A stretch of DNA of 46,683 bases from Erysipelotrichaceae bacterium (GTDB taxonomy: Bacteria; Bacillota_I; Bacilli_A; RFN20; CAG-449), in assembly GCA_015059045.1 (NCBI GenBank), contig SVBD01000012.1, positions 1 through 46,683 on the forward strand. The letters run 5' to 3'. Positions within the stretch are counted from its first letter, which is position 1. Every line of letters begins with the position of its first letter. Of the stretch, positions 6,818 through 19,600 are shown piece after piece. The translations under genes were made by a program, and so were the position numbers. The notes under the pieces are model-generated. The model did not search any database, was not told where the DNA came from, and saw only the letters and a list, made by a program, of their open reading frames with translations.

Positions 6818-7599
6818 TATTTGCTATTCTCTTTTGCTTTTTCAGATTTTGCTTTTGCTTTATTAGCTTCCTTAGCCTTTTTAGCGGCTTCTTTTTCTTT
6901 AGCTTTTGCTTTCTTTTCTAATTGTTTTTGTTTCTTTTTAGCTTTCTTTTCTTTCTTAGCTTGTTTTTTCTTTGCTTTTTGTTCAGGAGTTAAAAGAGGT
7001 TTTGCTTTAATACCTGTAATAATAAAGCAAATTCCAACTAATAAAATAAATCCTACTACTGTCCATAAAATAACGATTTCATCAAATGGAGAAGCAAAGA
7101 ATAAGTATGCACCAACAGTAATAAATAAAATAGAAATAATCAACCACCATAAAGGATATTTGTCATAGTTTTTATTATTTTCTCCTCTTTGGAAATAGTA
7201 CGCTCTAAAGACTTCTACTACGCCTCTACAGTAGAAAACTAAACCTAAAATTTGGCAACAATTTAAATTAAAAATATCGAATTGTTCTAAAATACAGAAA
7301 ATACCAATAACGAATAATAGAATAAATTCTATGATAGTTAATACAGTAACAACCCCATTATTCTTTCTACCTATCTTCTTTATCAAGAAAGTAAATAAGT
7401 AAACAAAAATACAAATTGCGATTATGATATTAATAATATCTAATCCCCAGTTTCTAAAGAAACACCAATCACCAGCGTCTTGCCATACTGGCATTAAAAT
7501 GACTCCACCCAAAATTAAAACGAATGAAATAATAAAATACACCCAAAATAATTTTGTCTTTTCTGGATCAAACATTTTTCCAATTAAATTCTTTTTCAT
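6817..7599 (-). CDS. Six-pass membrane protein with a Lys/Ala-rich tail
   Basis: The 260-residue protein has six predicted transmembrane helices in the first 190 residues. A highly basic cytoplasmic tail of about 65 residues follows, made almost only of Lys, Ala, Glu and Gln (KAKKKQAKKEKKAKKK and so on), which may be a helical nucleic-acid- or ribosome-binding segment. The helix arrangement resembles HdeD/DUF308 proteins, but I cannot confirm that family. I chose ATG at 7599 rather than 7635 because AGGAGGG precedes it. That RBS overlaps the stop codon of the Nudix gene, and the end overlaps the rimO start. Confidence 0.6.
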   Translation of the reverse strand: MKKNLIGKMFDPEKTKLFWVYFIISFVLILGGVILMPVWQDAGDWCFFRNWGLDIINIIIAICIFVYLFTFLIKKIGRKNNGVVTVLTIIEFILLFVIGIFCILEQFDIFNLNCCQILGLVFYCRGVVEVFRAYYFQRGENNKNYDKYPLWWLIISILFITVGAYLFFASPFDEIVILWTVVGFILLVGICFIITGIKAKPLLTPEQKAKKKQAKKEKKAKKKQKQLEKKAKAKEKEAAKKAKEANKAKAKSEKAKENSK

Positions 7600-7609
7600 A
7601 TTTTCCCTC

Positions 7610-8134
7610 CTATATTTGTAATAATTTTGCTTCAACCATTCTTTTATATTCTTTTAGAATGGGTAATTCCCTTTGTTTAACTAAAAAACTAACTCCAAAA
7701 TCAGACATCTTTTCATATAGTTTTATAGCGGCCTCTAATGGATAGAAATTAATACTTTGTATTAAATCATCTCCACTTGATTCATGATGAATTTTAGTTT
7801 GCGAATCAATTTTACATAAATAGTAACGATTAATGTTCTTTCTGTTAATTAAATTATAATAATCAACTACTTCTCCAAGAAACATAATGATGTTACTTTT
7901 AACACCAACTTCTTCATCTAATTCTCTTACTAAAGCTTCTTCATAAGTTTCATTTTCATCTACTCCACCACCTGGAGTTTCATAATAATCTCTTAATCCA
8001 AAGATATCATTACCATATACTTTCAAAAGACAAACTTCATTATTTTCATTTAATAATATTGCACGAGTAACCTTCCTAATATGATTAATTCCATTATTTG
8101 GATATTGATTATCATTAAGTTTAAGATTAATCAT
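7610..8134 (-). CDS. Nudix hydrolase
   Basis: The 174-residue protein has a canonical Nudix box, GGVDENETYEEALVREL followed by DEEVGV (about residues 55-78), matching GX5EX7REUXEEXGU. Nudix enzymes hydrolyse nucleoside diphosphates linked to another moiety; the residues outside the box do not tell the substrate. Its ATG shares a base with the mnmA stop (TAATG), so it belongs to the dtd-mnmA-nudix-rimO transcription unit. Confidence 0.88.
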   Translation of the reverse strand: MINLKLNDNQYPNNGINHIRKVTRAILLNENNEVCLLKVYGNDIFGLRDYYETPGGGVDENETYEEALVRELDEEVGVKSNIIMFLGEVVDYYNLINRKNINRYYLCKIDSQTKIHHESSGDDLIQSINFYPLEAAIKLYEKMSDFGVSFLVKQRELPILKEYKRMVEAKLLQI

Positions 8135-9285
8135 TAGTTTTTTCTAACTCCTTTATAATAAACTTCATCAATAATTCCTCCACCTAGACACACTTCATCT
8201 AAATAGAAAACAGCCGCTTGACCTGGAGTTATCGCTTTATAAGGTTCATCAAAGATTAATTCTACTTCATCATCTTTAATGAATCTTAAAGTTACTCCTA
8301 AATCCTTTTGACGATATCTAAACTTGCATCCTACATGAAGATCTCCACTTGGTTTTTCTTTATAAGTCCAGTTAACCATTCTAATAATTGCACGATCACT
8401 ATTTAAGTATTCATTTTCATCCCCTTGAGCGACATAAAGAATATTTTTATAAACATCTTTACTCACTACAAACCAAGAAATTGGAGTCTTTCCTTTTAAT
8501 CCACCTATTCCTAATCCTCTTCTTTGACCTAAAGTATAATATAAAACTCCATCATGATGACCTACTACTTCGTTAGTAACAATATCAACAATATCACCTG
8601 GTTTAGATGGTAAATAGTTATTTAAGAACTCTTTAAAGTTTCTTTCTCCAATAAAACAAACTCCAGTTGAATCCTTTTTATCAGCGATATTTAGATTCAA
8701 TTCATGGGCTAATCTTCTTACTTCAGTTTTATCAATATCTCCTAGTGGGAATAAACAAGTTTGAAGTTGACTTTGAGAAACTTGTGATAAGAAATAAGTT
8801 TGATCTTTATTTTGATCAAATGATTTATGCATTTCTACATAATTTTCATTTACATCTACTCTTTTTGCATAATGACCAGTTGCAATATAATCAAAGCCAT
8901 TATCTTTAGCGAATTTTAAGAATTTATCAAACTTAATATATTTATTACAGAAGATATCAGGATTTGGTGTTCTACCTTTTTTATATTCTTCTAAAAAATA
9001 AGTGAAAACTTCATCCCAATATTCTTTAACAAAATCAGCGCGAAGTAATTCAATACCTAAAATTTCCGCTACTTTACATGCATCTTCATAATCTTTTTCT
9101 TGAGGACATTGACTTTCATTTAAAGTTGGATTACCTAAAAAATCGCCATTTGCGATTGCATCCCAGTTTCTCATAAATCCACCGGTAACTTGGTATCCTT
9201 CTTTTTTTAATAGATAGCATGCAATTGCTGAATCTACTCCTCCAGAAAGACCTACTAAAACCTTAATATCTTTCTTATCTTTCAT
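8134..9285 (-). CDS. mnmA: tRNA-specific 2-thiouridylase MnmA
   Basis: The 383-residue enzyme makes 2-thiouridine at the wobble position of tRNA-Lys, -Glu and -Gln. The PP-loop ATP-pyrophosphatase motif is GLSGGVDSA (residues 12-20). The two catalytic cysteines are visible as C113 in PDIFCNKYIKF and C210 in STGVCFIGERNF. The GQRRGLGIGG segment and the C-terminal beta-barrel (PGQAAVFY) are present, and the length is standard. It starts directly after the dtd stop codon, with GAGGATTTATAG as RBS region inside dtd. Confidence 0.96.
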   Translation of the reverse strand: MKDKKDIKVLVGLSGGVDSAIACYLLKKEGYQVTGGFMRNWDAIANGDFLGNPTLNESQCPQEKDYEDACKVAEILGIELLRADFVKEYWDEVFTYFLEEYKKGRTPNPDIFCNKYIKFDKFLKFAKDNGFDYIATGHYAKRVDVNENYVEMHKSFDQNKDQTYFLSQVSQSQLQTCLFPLGDIDKTEVRRLAHELNLNIADKKDSTGVCFIGERNFKEFLNNYLPSKPGDIVDIVTNEVVGHHDGVLYYTLGQRRGLGIGGLKGKTPISWFVVSKDVYKNILYVAQGDENEYLNSDRAIIRMVNWTYKEKPSGDLHVGCKFRYRQKDLGVTLRFIKDDEVELIFDEPYKAITPGQAAVFYLDEVCLGGGIIDEVYYKGVRKN

Positions 9286-9732
9286 CTATAAATCCTCACT
9301 ATCAATCATTAAAGTGAATGGTCCATCATTTAATAGATTGACTTTCATATCTTCTCCAAAGACACCAGCCTTTGTTTTAATATTTAAACTTTCTAAATAA
9401 TTTAATGTTTCTTGATATAATACCCTTGCTTCATCTGGTTTTAAACAAGTTGTAAAAGAAGGTCTTCTTCCATGAGAGATATCTGCGTATAAAGTAAATT
9501 GAGATACACATAATATTTCTTGTTTACTTGGATCAAACGCTAAATTTGTCTTACCATTTTCATCCATAAAGATTCTTAAAGAGACAATTTTATCTATTAC
9601 TTTTTTGATAATATCTAGATTATCATTTTGAGTAAATCCAACAAGTAAAAGAAATCCATCGTTAATTGATGAATATAATTCATTGTTTATCGTAACTGAT
9701 GCTTCTTTAACAACTTGTAATACAACTCTCAT
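9286..9732 (-). CDS. dtd: D-aminoacyl-tRNA deacylase
   Basis: The 148-residue enzyme hydrolyses D-amino acids (and Gly from tRNA-Ala) mischarged onto tRNA. The conserved segments are MRVVLQVVKEASVTIN, LLLVGF, SQFTLYAD (catalytic SQFT loop), GRRPSF and NDGPFTLMIDS. The last stands for the usual NxGPVT and carries the Gly-cisPro that enforces chirality; Phe replaces Val. ATG at 9732 with AGGT is the first gene of a leftward operon reaching at least to rimO. Confidence 0.95.
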   Translation of the reverse strand: MRVVLQVVKEASVTINNELYSSINDGFLLLVGFTQNDNLDIIKKVIDKIVSLRIFMDENGKTNLAFDPSKQEILCVSQFTLYADISHGRRPSFTTCLKPDEARVLYQETLNYLESLNIKTKAGVFGEDMKVNLLNDGPFTLMIDSEDL

Positions 9733-9749
9733 AAATACCTACTTTCACT

Positions 9750-9774
9750 AGTATATTATCATTATTTAATGATA
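9750..9774 (-). promoter_or_regulatory. Possible dtd promoter with palindrome
   Basis: On the minus strand a -10-like TATACT (9750-9755) is preceded at once by the perfect palindrome TATCATT-N4-AATGATA (9757-9774). No convincing -35 is seen. The palindrome could be an operator within the promoter spacer. Confidence 0.35.
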
Positions 9775-9793
9775 ATTTCCATATTGTTAAAAC

Positions 9794-9824
9794 AAAATAA
9801 AAAGGGAATTGATGTTATTCCCTT
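9794..9824 (-). terminator. Terminator of the atp operon
   Basis: Stem AAGGGAAT/ATTCCCTT (9802-9809 with 9817-9824) with a 7-base loop, followed by TTTTATTTT on the minus strand, directly after atpC. Confidence 0.85.
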
Positions 9825-9826
9825 TA

Positions 9827-11636
<1,810 letters not shown>

Positions 11637-12485
11637 CTATTTATTGATTGATCCACCGACTACCTCGGTGATTTCTTGAGTAATTGCTTGTTGTCTTGCT
11701 TTATTAAATTCAATCTTTAATTTATCAAGTAACTCTTCAGCGTTATCTGTTGCATTATCCATTGCATTTCTTCTTGAAGCTTGTTCACAAACAAGAGCTT
11801 CTGTTAATTTACCATAAAGAAGTGTATCTAAATATTTAGGGATAATTAAACTTAATACTTCTTTTTGACTTGGTTCAAAGATAATATCAACATTACTTAC
11901 TTCTTTAGATAAACTATTATCTAGTGGTAAAATTCTTTTTTCCGTTGGAATAAATGTTAAAGAATTTTTATAAGTAGTAGACACTAAAACTACTTCTTTA
12001 TACTCTCCTGTTAAATATAAATTTAACAGTTCTTGTCTAAATAAAGACACACTTTGATAATTAAATTTATCTAAGAAAGAAAGATATTTATCATCTAAAG
12101 ATAAATCTTCATGTGATAATTTTGAAAATCCTTTTGTACCTACAACAAAGATTTTATCTTCTTTTGTTAATTTATTATTTATAAACTTAAATAGGTTATA
12201 GTTATATCCTCCACAAAGACCTAAAGTAGAAGTTACAATGACATATAATTTCCCTTTTGCGGATTTAAAAGTTTTAAATTCATTTACTTCTACATCATTA
12301 TCAATCCCACTAGCGCACGATGAAATAATATCCTCCATACTATTTAAGTATTGAAGAATATTTTCCATGTTATCCTTCCATCTTTTTAGTTTTACAGTAG
12401 CAACTAATTCCATTGCTTTTGTAATCTTTTTGGTGGAAGTAACAGATTGAATTCTACGCTTAGTTTTTGTTAATCCTTGTGACAT
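11637..12485 (-). CDS. atpG: F1F0 ATP synthase subunit gamma
   Basis: The 282-residue rotor shaft begins LTKTKRRIQSVTSTKKITKA, a long N-terminal helix, with the GLCGGYN segment in the middle. It ends in a long helix (EQASRRNAMDNATDNAEELL, then RQQAITQEITEVVGG). It sits in the standard position between alpha and beta. Confidence 0.97.
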   Translation of the reverse strand: MSQGLTKTKRRIQSVTSTKKITKAMELVATVKLKRWKDNMENILQYLNSMEDIISSCASGIDNDVEVNEFKTFKSAKGKLYVIVTSTLGLCGGYNYNLFKFINNKLTKEDKIFVVGTKGFSKLSHEDLSLDDKYLSFLDKFNYQSVSLFRQELLNLYLTGEYKEVVLVSTTYKNSLTFIPTEKRILPLDNSLSKEVSNVDIIFEPSQKEVLSLIIPKYLDTLLYGKLTEALVCEQASRRNAMDNATDNAEELLDKLKIEFNKARQQAITQEITEVVGGSINK

Positions 12486-12493
12486 ATTTTTAC

Positions 12494-14002
12494 CTATTTA
12501 ACTAATGATTCTTTAATATTTTTAATTGCTTCTTTTAGTGAAGAACTTAATTCATCACTTAAAGATTTAGTTTCTTCTAATTCCTTAATAATTTCAGGGT
12601 GTTGATTTTTCAAAGCAACCCATAATTTATCTAAAAATGCACGAATTTCGCTAATTTCTAATGAATCTAAATAACGATGTTGAGCAGCAAAAATTTCAAT
12701 AGTTTGTCTTACAAAACTCATTGGAGAATATTGGTTTTGTTTTAATACTTCCATTAAAACATCACCATGAACTAATGTTCTTTTTGTTGAATCATCTAAG
12801 TCAGATCCAAATTGGGCAAATGCTTGTAATTCATGATAACTTGCAAGTTCAATTTTTAATGCTTTTGAACTTTGTTTCATACATTTATATTGAGCGGAAC
12901 TACCAACACGAGAAACTGATAAACCTGAATCAATTGCAGGTCTTTGACCAGCATTAAATAATTCAGTTTGTAAGAAAATTTGTCCATCAGTAATAGAAAT
13001 TACATTTGTTGGAATATATGCGGAAATATCACCTGCTTGAGTTTCAATAATTGGTAAAGCGGTAATTGATCCTCCTCCATAATCTTTAGATAAACGACAA
13101 GCTCTTTCTAATAATCTTGAATGAAGATAGAAAACATCACCAGGATAGGCTTCTCTACCTGGACTACGTTTTAAAAGTAAAGACAATGTACGATATGCTA
13201 CGGCATGTTTAGATAAATCATCATAGACAATTAAAACATCTTTACCTTGTTCCATCCATTCTTCTGCGATAGTAACTCCAGCATAAGGAGCAATATATTG
13301 TAATGGTGCAAGTTCACTAGCAGTAGCCGAAACGACAGTTGTATAACTCATTGCATCATTTTCTTTTAATTTTTCTACTAATTGAACAACAGTTGAATTC
13401 TTTTGTCCAATAGCAACATAAACACAATAACAATTTTTACCTTTTTGATTAATGATAGTATCAATTGCAATTGCAGTTTTTCCAGTTTGACGATCACCAA
13501 TAATTAATTCACGTTGCCCTCTTCCAATAGGAATCATCGCATCAATTGCTTTAATTCCAGTTTCCAAAGGTTGATCAACAGATTTACGAGTCATAACACC
13601 AGGAGCAATTCTTTCAATTGGACGAGTTGAAGAATATTTAATTTCTCCAAGTCCATCAATTGGTTGACCTAGTGCATTTACTACTCTACCTAAAAGATTA
13701 TCGCCAACAGGAACTTCAACTACTCTATGAGTTCTTTTAACGATATCTCCTTCTTCAATTAAAGAGTCGTTACCGAATAAAATAGCCCCAACATTATCTT
13801 CGTTAAGGTTCATTACCATTCCATAAACTCCATGAGGGAATTCTAATAATTCAGACATCATAGCCTTGTCTAGACCATATACAGTTGCAATACCATCACC
13901 AACAGTAACAACAGTTCCTACATCATTAGATTCAATCTTATGTGAATAATTCTTAATTTGAGCTTTGATTAAACTTGCAATCTCATTTGACTTAATATTC
14001 AT
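12494..14002 (-). CDS. atpA: F1F0 ATP synthase subunit alpha
   Basis: The 502-residue non-catalytic nucleotide-binding subunit has the P-loop [13 protein letters not shown], the arginine-finger block SRVGSSAQ and the N-terminal [20 protein letters not shown]. It is full length. RBS AGGAGG precedes ATG at 14002, adjacent to the end of atpH. Confidence 0.98.
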   Translation of the reverse strand: MNIKSNEIASLIKAQIKNYSHKIESNDVGTVVTVGDGIATVYGLDKAMMSELLEFPHGVYGMVMNLNEDNVGAILFGNDSLIEEGDIVKRTHRVVEVPVGDNLLGRVVNALGQPIDGLGEIKYSSTRPIERIAPGVMTRKSVDQPLETGIKAIDAMIPIGRGQRELIIGDRQTGKTAIAIDTIINQKGKNCYCVYVAIGQKNSTVVQLVEKLKENDAMSYTTVVSATASELAPLQYIAPYAGVTIAEEWMEQGKDVLIVYDDLSKHAVAYRTLSLLLKRSPGREAYPGDVFYLHSRLLERACRLSKDYGGGSITALPIIETQAGDISAYIPTNVISITDGQIFLQTELFNAGQRPAIDSGLSVSRVGSSAQYKCMKQSSKALKIELASYHELQAFAQFGSDLDDSTKRTLVHGDVLMEVLKQNQYSPMSFVRQTIEIFAAQHRYLDSLEISEIRAFLDKLWVALKNQHPEIIKELEETKSLSDELSSSLKEAIKNIKESLVK

Positions 14003-14003
14003 C

Positions 14004-14540
14004 TTAATTACCTCCTGAAATTAAAGAACTCTTTAATTTTTCCAATTTATTTTTGATTGATCCATCAAATATCTTATCTTCAATTACGACTTTTACCCCA
14101 CCTAGAAGGCGTTCATCAATTAAGTTAACTAATTCAACCTCGCAATTTAGACGAACTTTAAGGGCTTTTTCAATTTCTTCAACTTGCTTTTTATCAAGTT
14201 TAGTTATTGAGTAGACAATACCTTCTTTAACATTTAAATTCTCATTACACGTTTTAATAAACTCATCAAATATCTTTATTAAACAATTAGTTCGTTTATT
14301 ATTAACGATAACTTTTAAGAAATTAATAATATTGATGTCTTGATTTTTAAAAACTTCATCTATTATCTTTTCCTTATCTTCTTTTTGAATAAAACACGAC
14401 GAAAGTAGATGTAATATCTCATCATTTTGTAAAATGACTTGTTTCAACATCTTTATTTCATTTTTGTAAAATTCAACTTTGTTTTCTTCTAAAGCGATAG
14501 AAAATAACGCATTTGCGTAACGAGAATATAATGAATCCAT
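14004..14540 (-). CDS. atpH: F1F0 ATP synthase subunit delta
   Basis: The 178-residue peripheral-stalk subunit matches the OSCP/delta family: [20 protein letters not shown] at the N-terminus and [22 protein letters not shown] at the C-terminus. It joins the b dimer to the top of F1. It lies between atpF and atpA as usual. Confidence 0.95.
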   Translation of the reverse strand: MDSLYSRYANALFSIALEENKVEFYKNEIKMLKQVILQNDEILHLLSSCFIQKEDKEKIIDEVFKNQDINIINFLKVIVNNKRTNCLIKIFDEFIKTCNENLNVKEGIVYSITKLDKKQVEEIEKALKVRLNCEVELVNLIDERLLGGVKVVIEDKIFDGSIKNKLEKLKSSLISGGN

Positions 14541-14546
14541 AAGCGT

Positions 14547-15104
14547 CTATCTCTTTTCTATAAGGTCATTAACGAAATCATCAATCATCTTTTTATCATC
14601 TTTAGATGATACTTCACGATTTAAAATTGTTTTTGTTGTTTCATATGCAAGATCAACAACTTCATCGTGAACTTCTTTGATTGCTTTTTCTTGTTCTCTT
14701 TTAATATCTTCTTGAGCACGCATTCTTTTAATAGCGAGTTCTTTCTTTGCTTCTTCTAAAATTGCATCTTTTTCTTTACTTGCTTCTTTTTGAGCTTCTT
14801 GAATAATCTTTACAGCTTCTTTTTTAGATTCTTGTAAAGATTGTTCAGCTTTTAAAATATTTTCATTAGCTTGAAGATTTTTTTCTTCTGCTTCTTTTAA
14901 ATTCGAAGCGATGAATTCTCTTCTTTTTGCTAAAAAGGCAGAAACAGGTTTATATGCAAATTTAATTACGACAAAGGACATAATTAAAAACGCTATTAAT
15001 TGGATTAAAAATGCCCAAATATTAGGGAAGACTTTATTTACAAAATCCTCGCCACTTGGAATAGTTAATCCATCGCTAAAAGAAATAATCTTTAATAATT
15101 CCAT
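14547..15104 (-). CDS. atpF: F1F0 ATP synthase subunit b
   Basis: The 185-residue stator subunit has one N-terminal transmembrane helix (IWAFLIQLIAFLIMSFVVIK) and a long charged alpha-helical coiled-coil tail (about 55-185). I chose ATG at 15104 because AGGAAGG precedes it. A longer frame from 15146 would read back through the RBS and into atpE. Confidence 0.94.
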   Translation of the reverse strand: MELLKIISFSDGLTIPSGEDFVNKVFPNIWAFLIQLIAFLIMSFVVIKFAYKPVSAFLAKRREFIASNLKEAEEKNLQANENILKAEQSLQESKKEAVKIIQEAQKEASKEKDAILEEAKKELAIKRMRAQEDIKREQEKAIKEVHDEVVDLAYETTKTILNREVSSKDDKKMIDDFVNDLIEKR

Positions 15105-15117
15105 TTTTACCTTCCTT

Positions 15118-15351
<234 letters not shown>

Positions 15352-16131
15352 CTATACTTGTTCACTTTGTGTTTTTATACTTTCCACTTGAGAATCTTCT
15401 TCTTCATCAGAATCCTCTTGTGAAATAAATATCATCGTTAACATTACGAAAATCAATGTTTGAATTACGCTTGAGAATACATCAAAGTACATATGTAGTA
15501 CTGATTGTAATACCGGTGGAATAATGATAAAGGATGCTCCACCACTAATAAATCCACCAAAGATAGTATCAGATAATACTCCTAAGAAATAATATACAAT
15601 TGACATTAATGTATAACCGGCTAATGCATTACCAAATAAACGAAGAGCTAGAGATAAAAGTGGAGCCCACATTGATAATAAGTTAATTGGTAATAATACC
15701 GGAATAGGATCGGTATATCTTTTAAAATAAGCCAATTTATTCTTTTTAGCCGCTGTATAGTGGATTAAAAAGAATGTACATAAAGCAATTGAGAACGTGT
15801 TTCCTAAATATGTCATTGGAGAAGGAACTCCTAATAAACCAATCATGAAACTAAAGAAAATGTATAGTGCCAATCCTAAAATATATCCTGAGAATTTACG
15901 CCATCTTTCTCCCATAATATCAACAGTAAATGCTTCTAATTTTTCTACACCAAATTCGACAACCATAGAAAAACCTTTATTAGGTTTTGTAGGATCTAAT
16001 TTTCTAAAAATAAAATAAATGACAAAAGAAAGAATCATAATTATTATCATCACTAATAATGAAATAATTACTTCCCCTGGAAAATATTCAAAGCCAAAGC
16101 CAGTTATTTGTTCAATTAATTCTGGAGACAT
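15352..16131 (-). CDS. atpB: F1F0 ATP synthase subunit a
   Basis: The 259-residue membrane stator has about six transmembrane helices. The essential arginine is in LSLALRLFGNALAGY. The C-terminal helix region carries FSSVIQTLIFVMLTMIFI and ends in an acidic tail (QEDSDEEEDSQ). It provides the two ion half-channels next to the c ring. RBS AAGGAAG precedes ATG at 16131. Confidence 0.96.
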   Translation of the reverse strand: MSPELIEQITGFGFEYFPGEVIISLLVMIIIMILSFVIYFIFRKLDPTKPNKGFSMVVEFGVEKLEAFTVDIMGERWRKFSGYILGLALYIFFSFMIGLLGVPSPMTYLGNTFSIALCTFFLIHYTAAKKNKLAYFKRYTDPIPVLLPINLLSMWAPLLSLALRLFGNALAGYTLMSIVYYFLGVLSDTIFGGFISGGASFIIIPPVLQSVLHMYFDVFSSVIQTLIFVMLTMIFISQEDSDEEEDSQVESIKTQSEQV

Positions 16132-16142
16132 ATTCTTCCTTT

Positions 16143-16523
16143 CTATTTTTCAAGTAACAATGCAAATACATTCATAAAATAAGGTATTGCTGTCAATAAG
16201 ATTGTAAAATATCTTACATTATTAACAGTATCCGGCATTGTAAGATAAACAAATACTGCCGATAAGACAATACCAATAAACATTAAAGCAAATCTTGCAA
16301 AAGTAAAAATTCCAAAAGATAAACTCATACCATCTGGAGTAACACTTTCTTTGCTTGCTATAAATAATAAAATATTAGCGAAACTTAATAAACACGCTAA
16401 AGTCATATTAATAATAACAATCCATTCATTAAAAATAAGACTTATACAAGAAAGCCCAATAAGAATTAGTGAACAAATTATATGAAATAGGATTGTTTTA
16501 TAATGAGCTTTTAGTTTATTCAT
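16143..16523 (-). CDS. AtpI-like small membrane protein, first gene of the atp operon
   Basis: The 126-residue protein has four hydrophobic helices and no soluble domain. Position immediately before atpB and size fit ATP synthase protein I, which helps c-ring assembly or ion uptake. Sequence conservation in this family is too low for a call by motif, so the name rests mainly on context. The RBS is GAGGT before ATG at 16523. Confidence 0.65.
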   Translation of the reverse strand: MNKLKAHYKTILFHIICSLILIGLSCISLIFNEWIVIINMTLACLLSFANILLFIASKESVTPDGMSLSFGIFTFARFALMFIGIVLSAVFVYLTMPDTVNNVRYFTILLTAIPYFMNVFALLLEK

Positions 16524-16547
16524 TATCTGTACCTCGCATATAAAATT

Positions 16548-16553
16548 ATTATA
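16548..16553 (-). promoter_or_regulatory. -10 element of the atp operon promoter
   Basis: TATAAT on the minus strand lies 25 bases upstream of the first atp gene. The expected -35 region is AT-only and matches poorly, so only the -10 is supported. Confidence 0.45.
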
Positions 16554-16609
16554 TCGTTATTTTTAATAAAAATAAACCCTAAATTTTAATAATATAATAA
16601 GTATTATTT

Positions 16610-16640
16610 TATAAATAAAAAAGGAGGCTATTGCCTCCCT
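16610..16640 (-). terminator. Terminator of the BspA-like gene
   Basis: Stem GGAGGC/GCCTCC (16633-16638 with 16623-16628) with a 4-base loop, followed by TTTTTTATTT on the minus strand. Confidence 0.85.
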
Positions 16641-16656
16641 TTTATAGCAAATTAAT

Positions 16657-19600
16657 TTATTGAGCTGGTTTTTCCCAAACAACAATATTTCCTTCTTCAT
16701 CATAATGCCAGAAGTTGTAATAAATATCAAGTGGGTCAGCTGGATTTTCATATGGATTTACTTCTGAATAAGCATATTTTACTGAACTATTAATTACTTC
16801 TTTACCATCAATTAAAGCATACATTTCTGCTCTAGTTCCATAGAAGTATAAAGACAATGTTTTTCCAGCAGCACATCCGAAGAATGATCTAACGCTAACA
16901 TTTGTAATTGTATTTGAGAAGAAGATAGTTTCTAAATCTGTACAATATCTAAATGTATCAACACCCATACCTGTTACTCCATCTGCAAGAGTAACGCTTG
17001 TTAACATACCACAGTTTTTAAATGCATATCCTGAAATATATCCACCATTAACTGTAACATTTCTAAGAGTATTTGGAACTTGATATAAAATTTCAGAGCT
17101 TACTCCTGTAATTTCGCCATTTTGATTAACATATTCAATATTTTGTCTTACTCCTCCAAGTGCGCCAGAATTTGAAATTGTACCAAACATCCAGCCAAGT
17201 GGATAGTAATTTGATGTATCTTCATAACTCTTAGCTAAACCAACAAATGGAAGAGTTAAGTTTTCTAATGAATTTAATCCTCTTAATCCATCTTGATAAA
17301 TGAATTTAACTCCTTCACCAACAACAAGAGTCTTAATTCTAATTCCAAAGAAACCATTAGTTAAAAGATTACCACCAGTAACTGTTACTGATTCTAGAGT
17401 AAGTGGAACATCATAGAATGTCCATTTATTTCCTTCATATGTTTGTGAATAACATAGATCATTATCTGTATCGGTATTATTTCCAATATCGCCGAAGATA
17501 TATCCTAATGGATATTTAACTTCTGCATCATTAGTTTTAATAGAATCACCGACAAATGGAATTGTAATTGATTTAATTGCAATACATTTCATTAAAGCGC
17601 CATGTCCAATGCTTGTAACACTTGTTGGAATAACGATTTCTTCTAATAATCTACTATTATAGAATGCTCTTTCACCAATAGTTTCAACGCCTTCTTCAAT
17701 TGTGATGCTTGTAACATTATCAAAACTTGTAAATTGATAGCCAATTTCTTTTATAGTGCCAGGAATTACTAGTTCAGTTACTTCGACCCATTCGTTATTT
17801 TCATCTAACAAGAAGAAATGTTGTCCATAGAACATTGGAGTAGAAGTAATATCTTCAAAGTAAATATTAGCCCAATCAGCCATTGTTCCTTTAAAGTAAA
17901 CATTTTTAATATTTTCAGAATAGAATGCAGCGTGTTTAACTTCTTTAACACTTGCAGGAATAGTAACGTTAATTAATGAATCCATATTATAGAATGCACC
18001 TTCATCAATAACTTCTAATCCGTCATCAATAACTAATGTTTCTAATTCATAAAGTTCATTACTTTCACTAGTAAAATAGAAATGAGGAGCATAGTTTGTT
18101 ACTGATTTATTTAATTTTGCCCAATCATTTTCTGTACCTTCGAAAACAACGCAATCACTAGCGGATAAACCTAAAACTACATATTCTAAATCTTTACCTA
18201 AAATAATTTTTACCAAATCCATTCCATCAAATGATCTAGCATAAATTTTACCACTTGCAATTCTAATTGAAATTAAAGTAGTTGGAAGTTTGCTTCCATG
18301 TTGAGCGTAGTTTTCTGCACCGAAATAGTATCCTAAATATGTATGTTCATACTCAATACCATTAGAAATTCCAGTTAATAATTCTAAATATGGTAACGAA
18401 ATATGTACTAAAGAAGTACAACCACTTAATAAATTTATTCCAATTTTAGAATTATCTGGAGCAGTAAAATATTGTAAAGATGTACAGTGGGCAAATGCCT
18501 CAGACATAATTTCTTTAACTCCTTCAGGAATTTTGATATCTTCTAAAGAAGTACACATATAGAATGCTCTCCAACCAATTACTTCAAGAGTACTTGGTAA
18601 AACGATTTCTTTTAATTCATAACATTGTTCAAATGCATCATTACTAATTGTTGTTAAACCTTCAGGTAAAATAACATTGTCTAATAATTCACAACCATTA
18701 AATGCTGAACCTTTAATAGTTAATAAATTTTCATTAAATTCAACGGAAGTTAATTTTACACAAGAAGTAAATGCACTTGCTCCAATTTCAGTTACATTTG
18801 CAGGAACTTTAAATGATTCAAGCGATTTACATAATCCAAATGCATAATCGCCAATTAATTCAACTGTATCAGGTAAAGTAACACTCTTTAACTTTGGACA
18901 ATTAAAGAATGAACTTTTTGGTAATTCAGTTAATTCTGCTGTAACTACAACATTAATAATATTTTGACATTGATAGAATTCTGCGCCTTTAAATGTTCCA
19001 CCAGTAACCACTACTTCTGTAAGTGAATTTGGAATATAGAAAGTACGATAATGAAGACCATCATAACATTGTTCTGTTTTAGTAGCTCCATCAAAATAAG
19101 AGTTACCAAAGATTACACCAAACAAATTAACTCCATCAGTTGTATTATCATCGTTTCTCATACCAACAAAAGGTATTTCCATCTTTTCAATTGAACTACA
19201 ACCATAGAATGCAGCAACACCAATTTCAACGACAGAGTCAGGAACAACTACTATTGTTAATGTAGTTTGATTTGCAAATGCATTTTGTCTAATCTTTTTA
19301 ACCGGTAAGTCATTATGAGTTTTTGGAATCCATAATTCTGTATCAGTACATTCACCCATACCAATTACTTCATAATAAGTTTCATCTTCTGATAATTCAA
19401 ATTCTAAACCGGTAGAATATTCTCTTTCACCACATACACTACAATATTTATCTACATATGTGTGAGGAGCCTTTGGTTCATCTACCTCTAATGTAGAAAT
19501 ATATGTTTCACCATCGTACTCATATGTAGCGGTATATAATCTTACGCCTAATGATGTACAAGTTGGATCAGTAATAACTCCACTTGTTACTTCCATAGCT

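Noticed and set aside
6712-7168. Phe/Leu-rich plus-strand frames opposite the Lys/Ala tail
   Set aside because: They are the antisense translation of AAG/GCT-type codons in the basic tail and rimO N-terminus, with no RBS.
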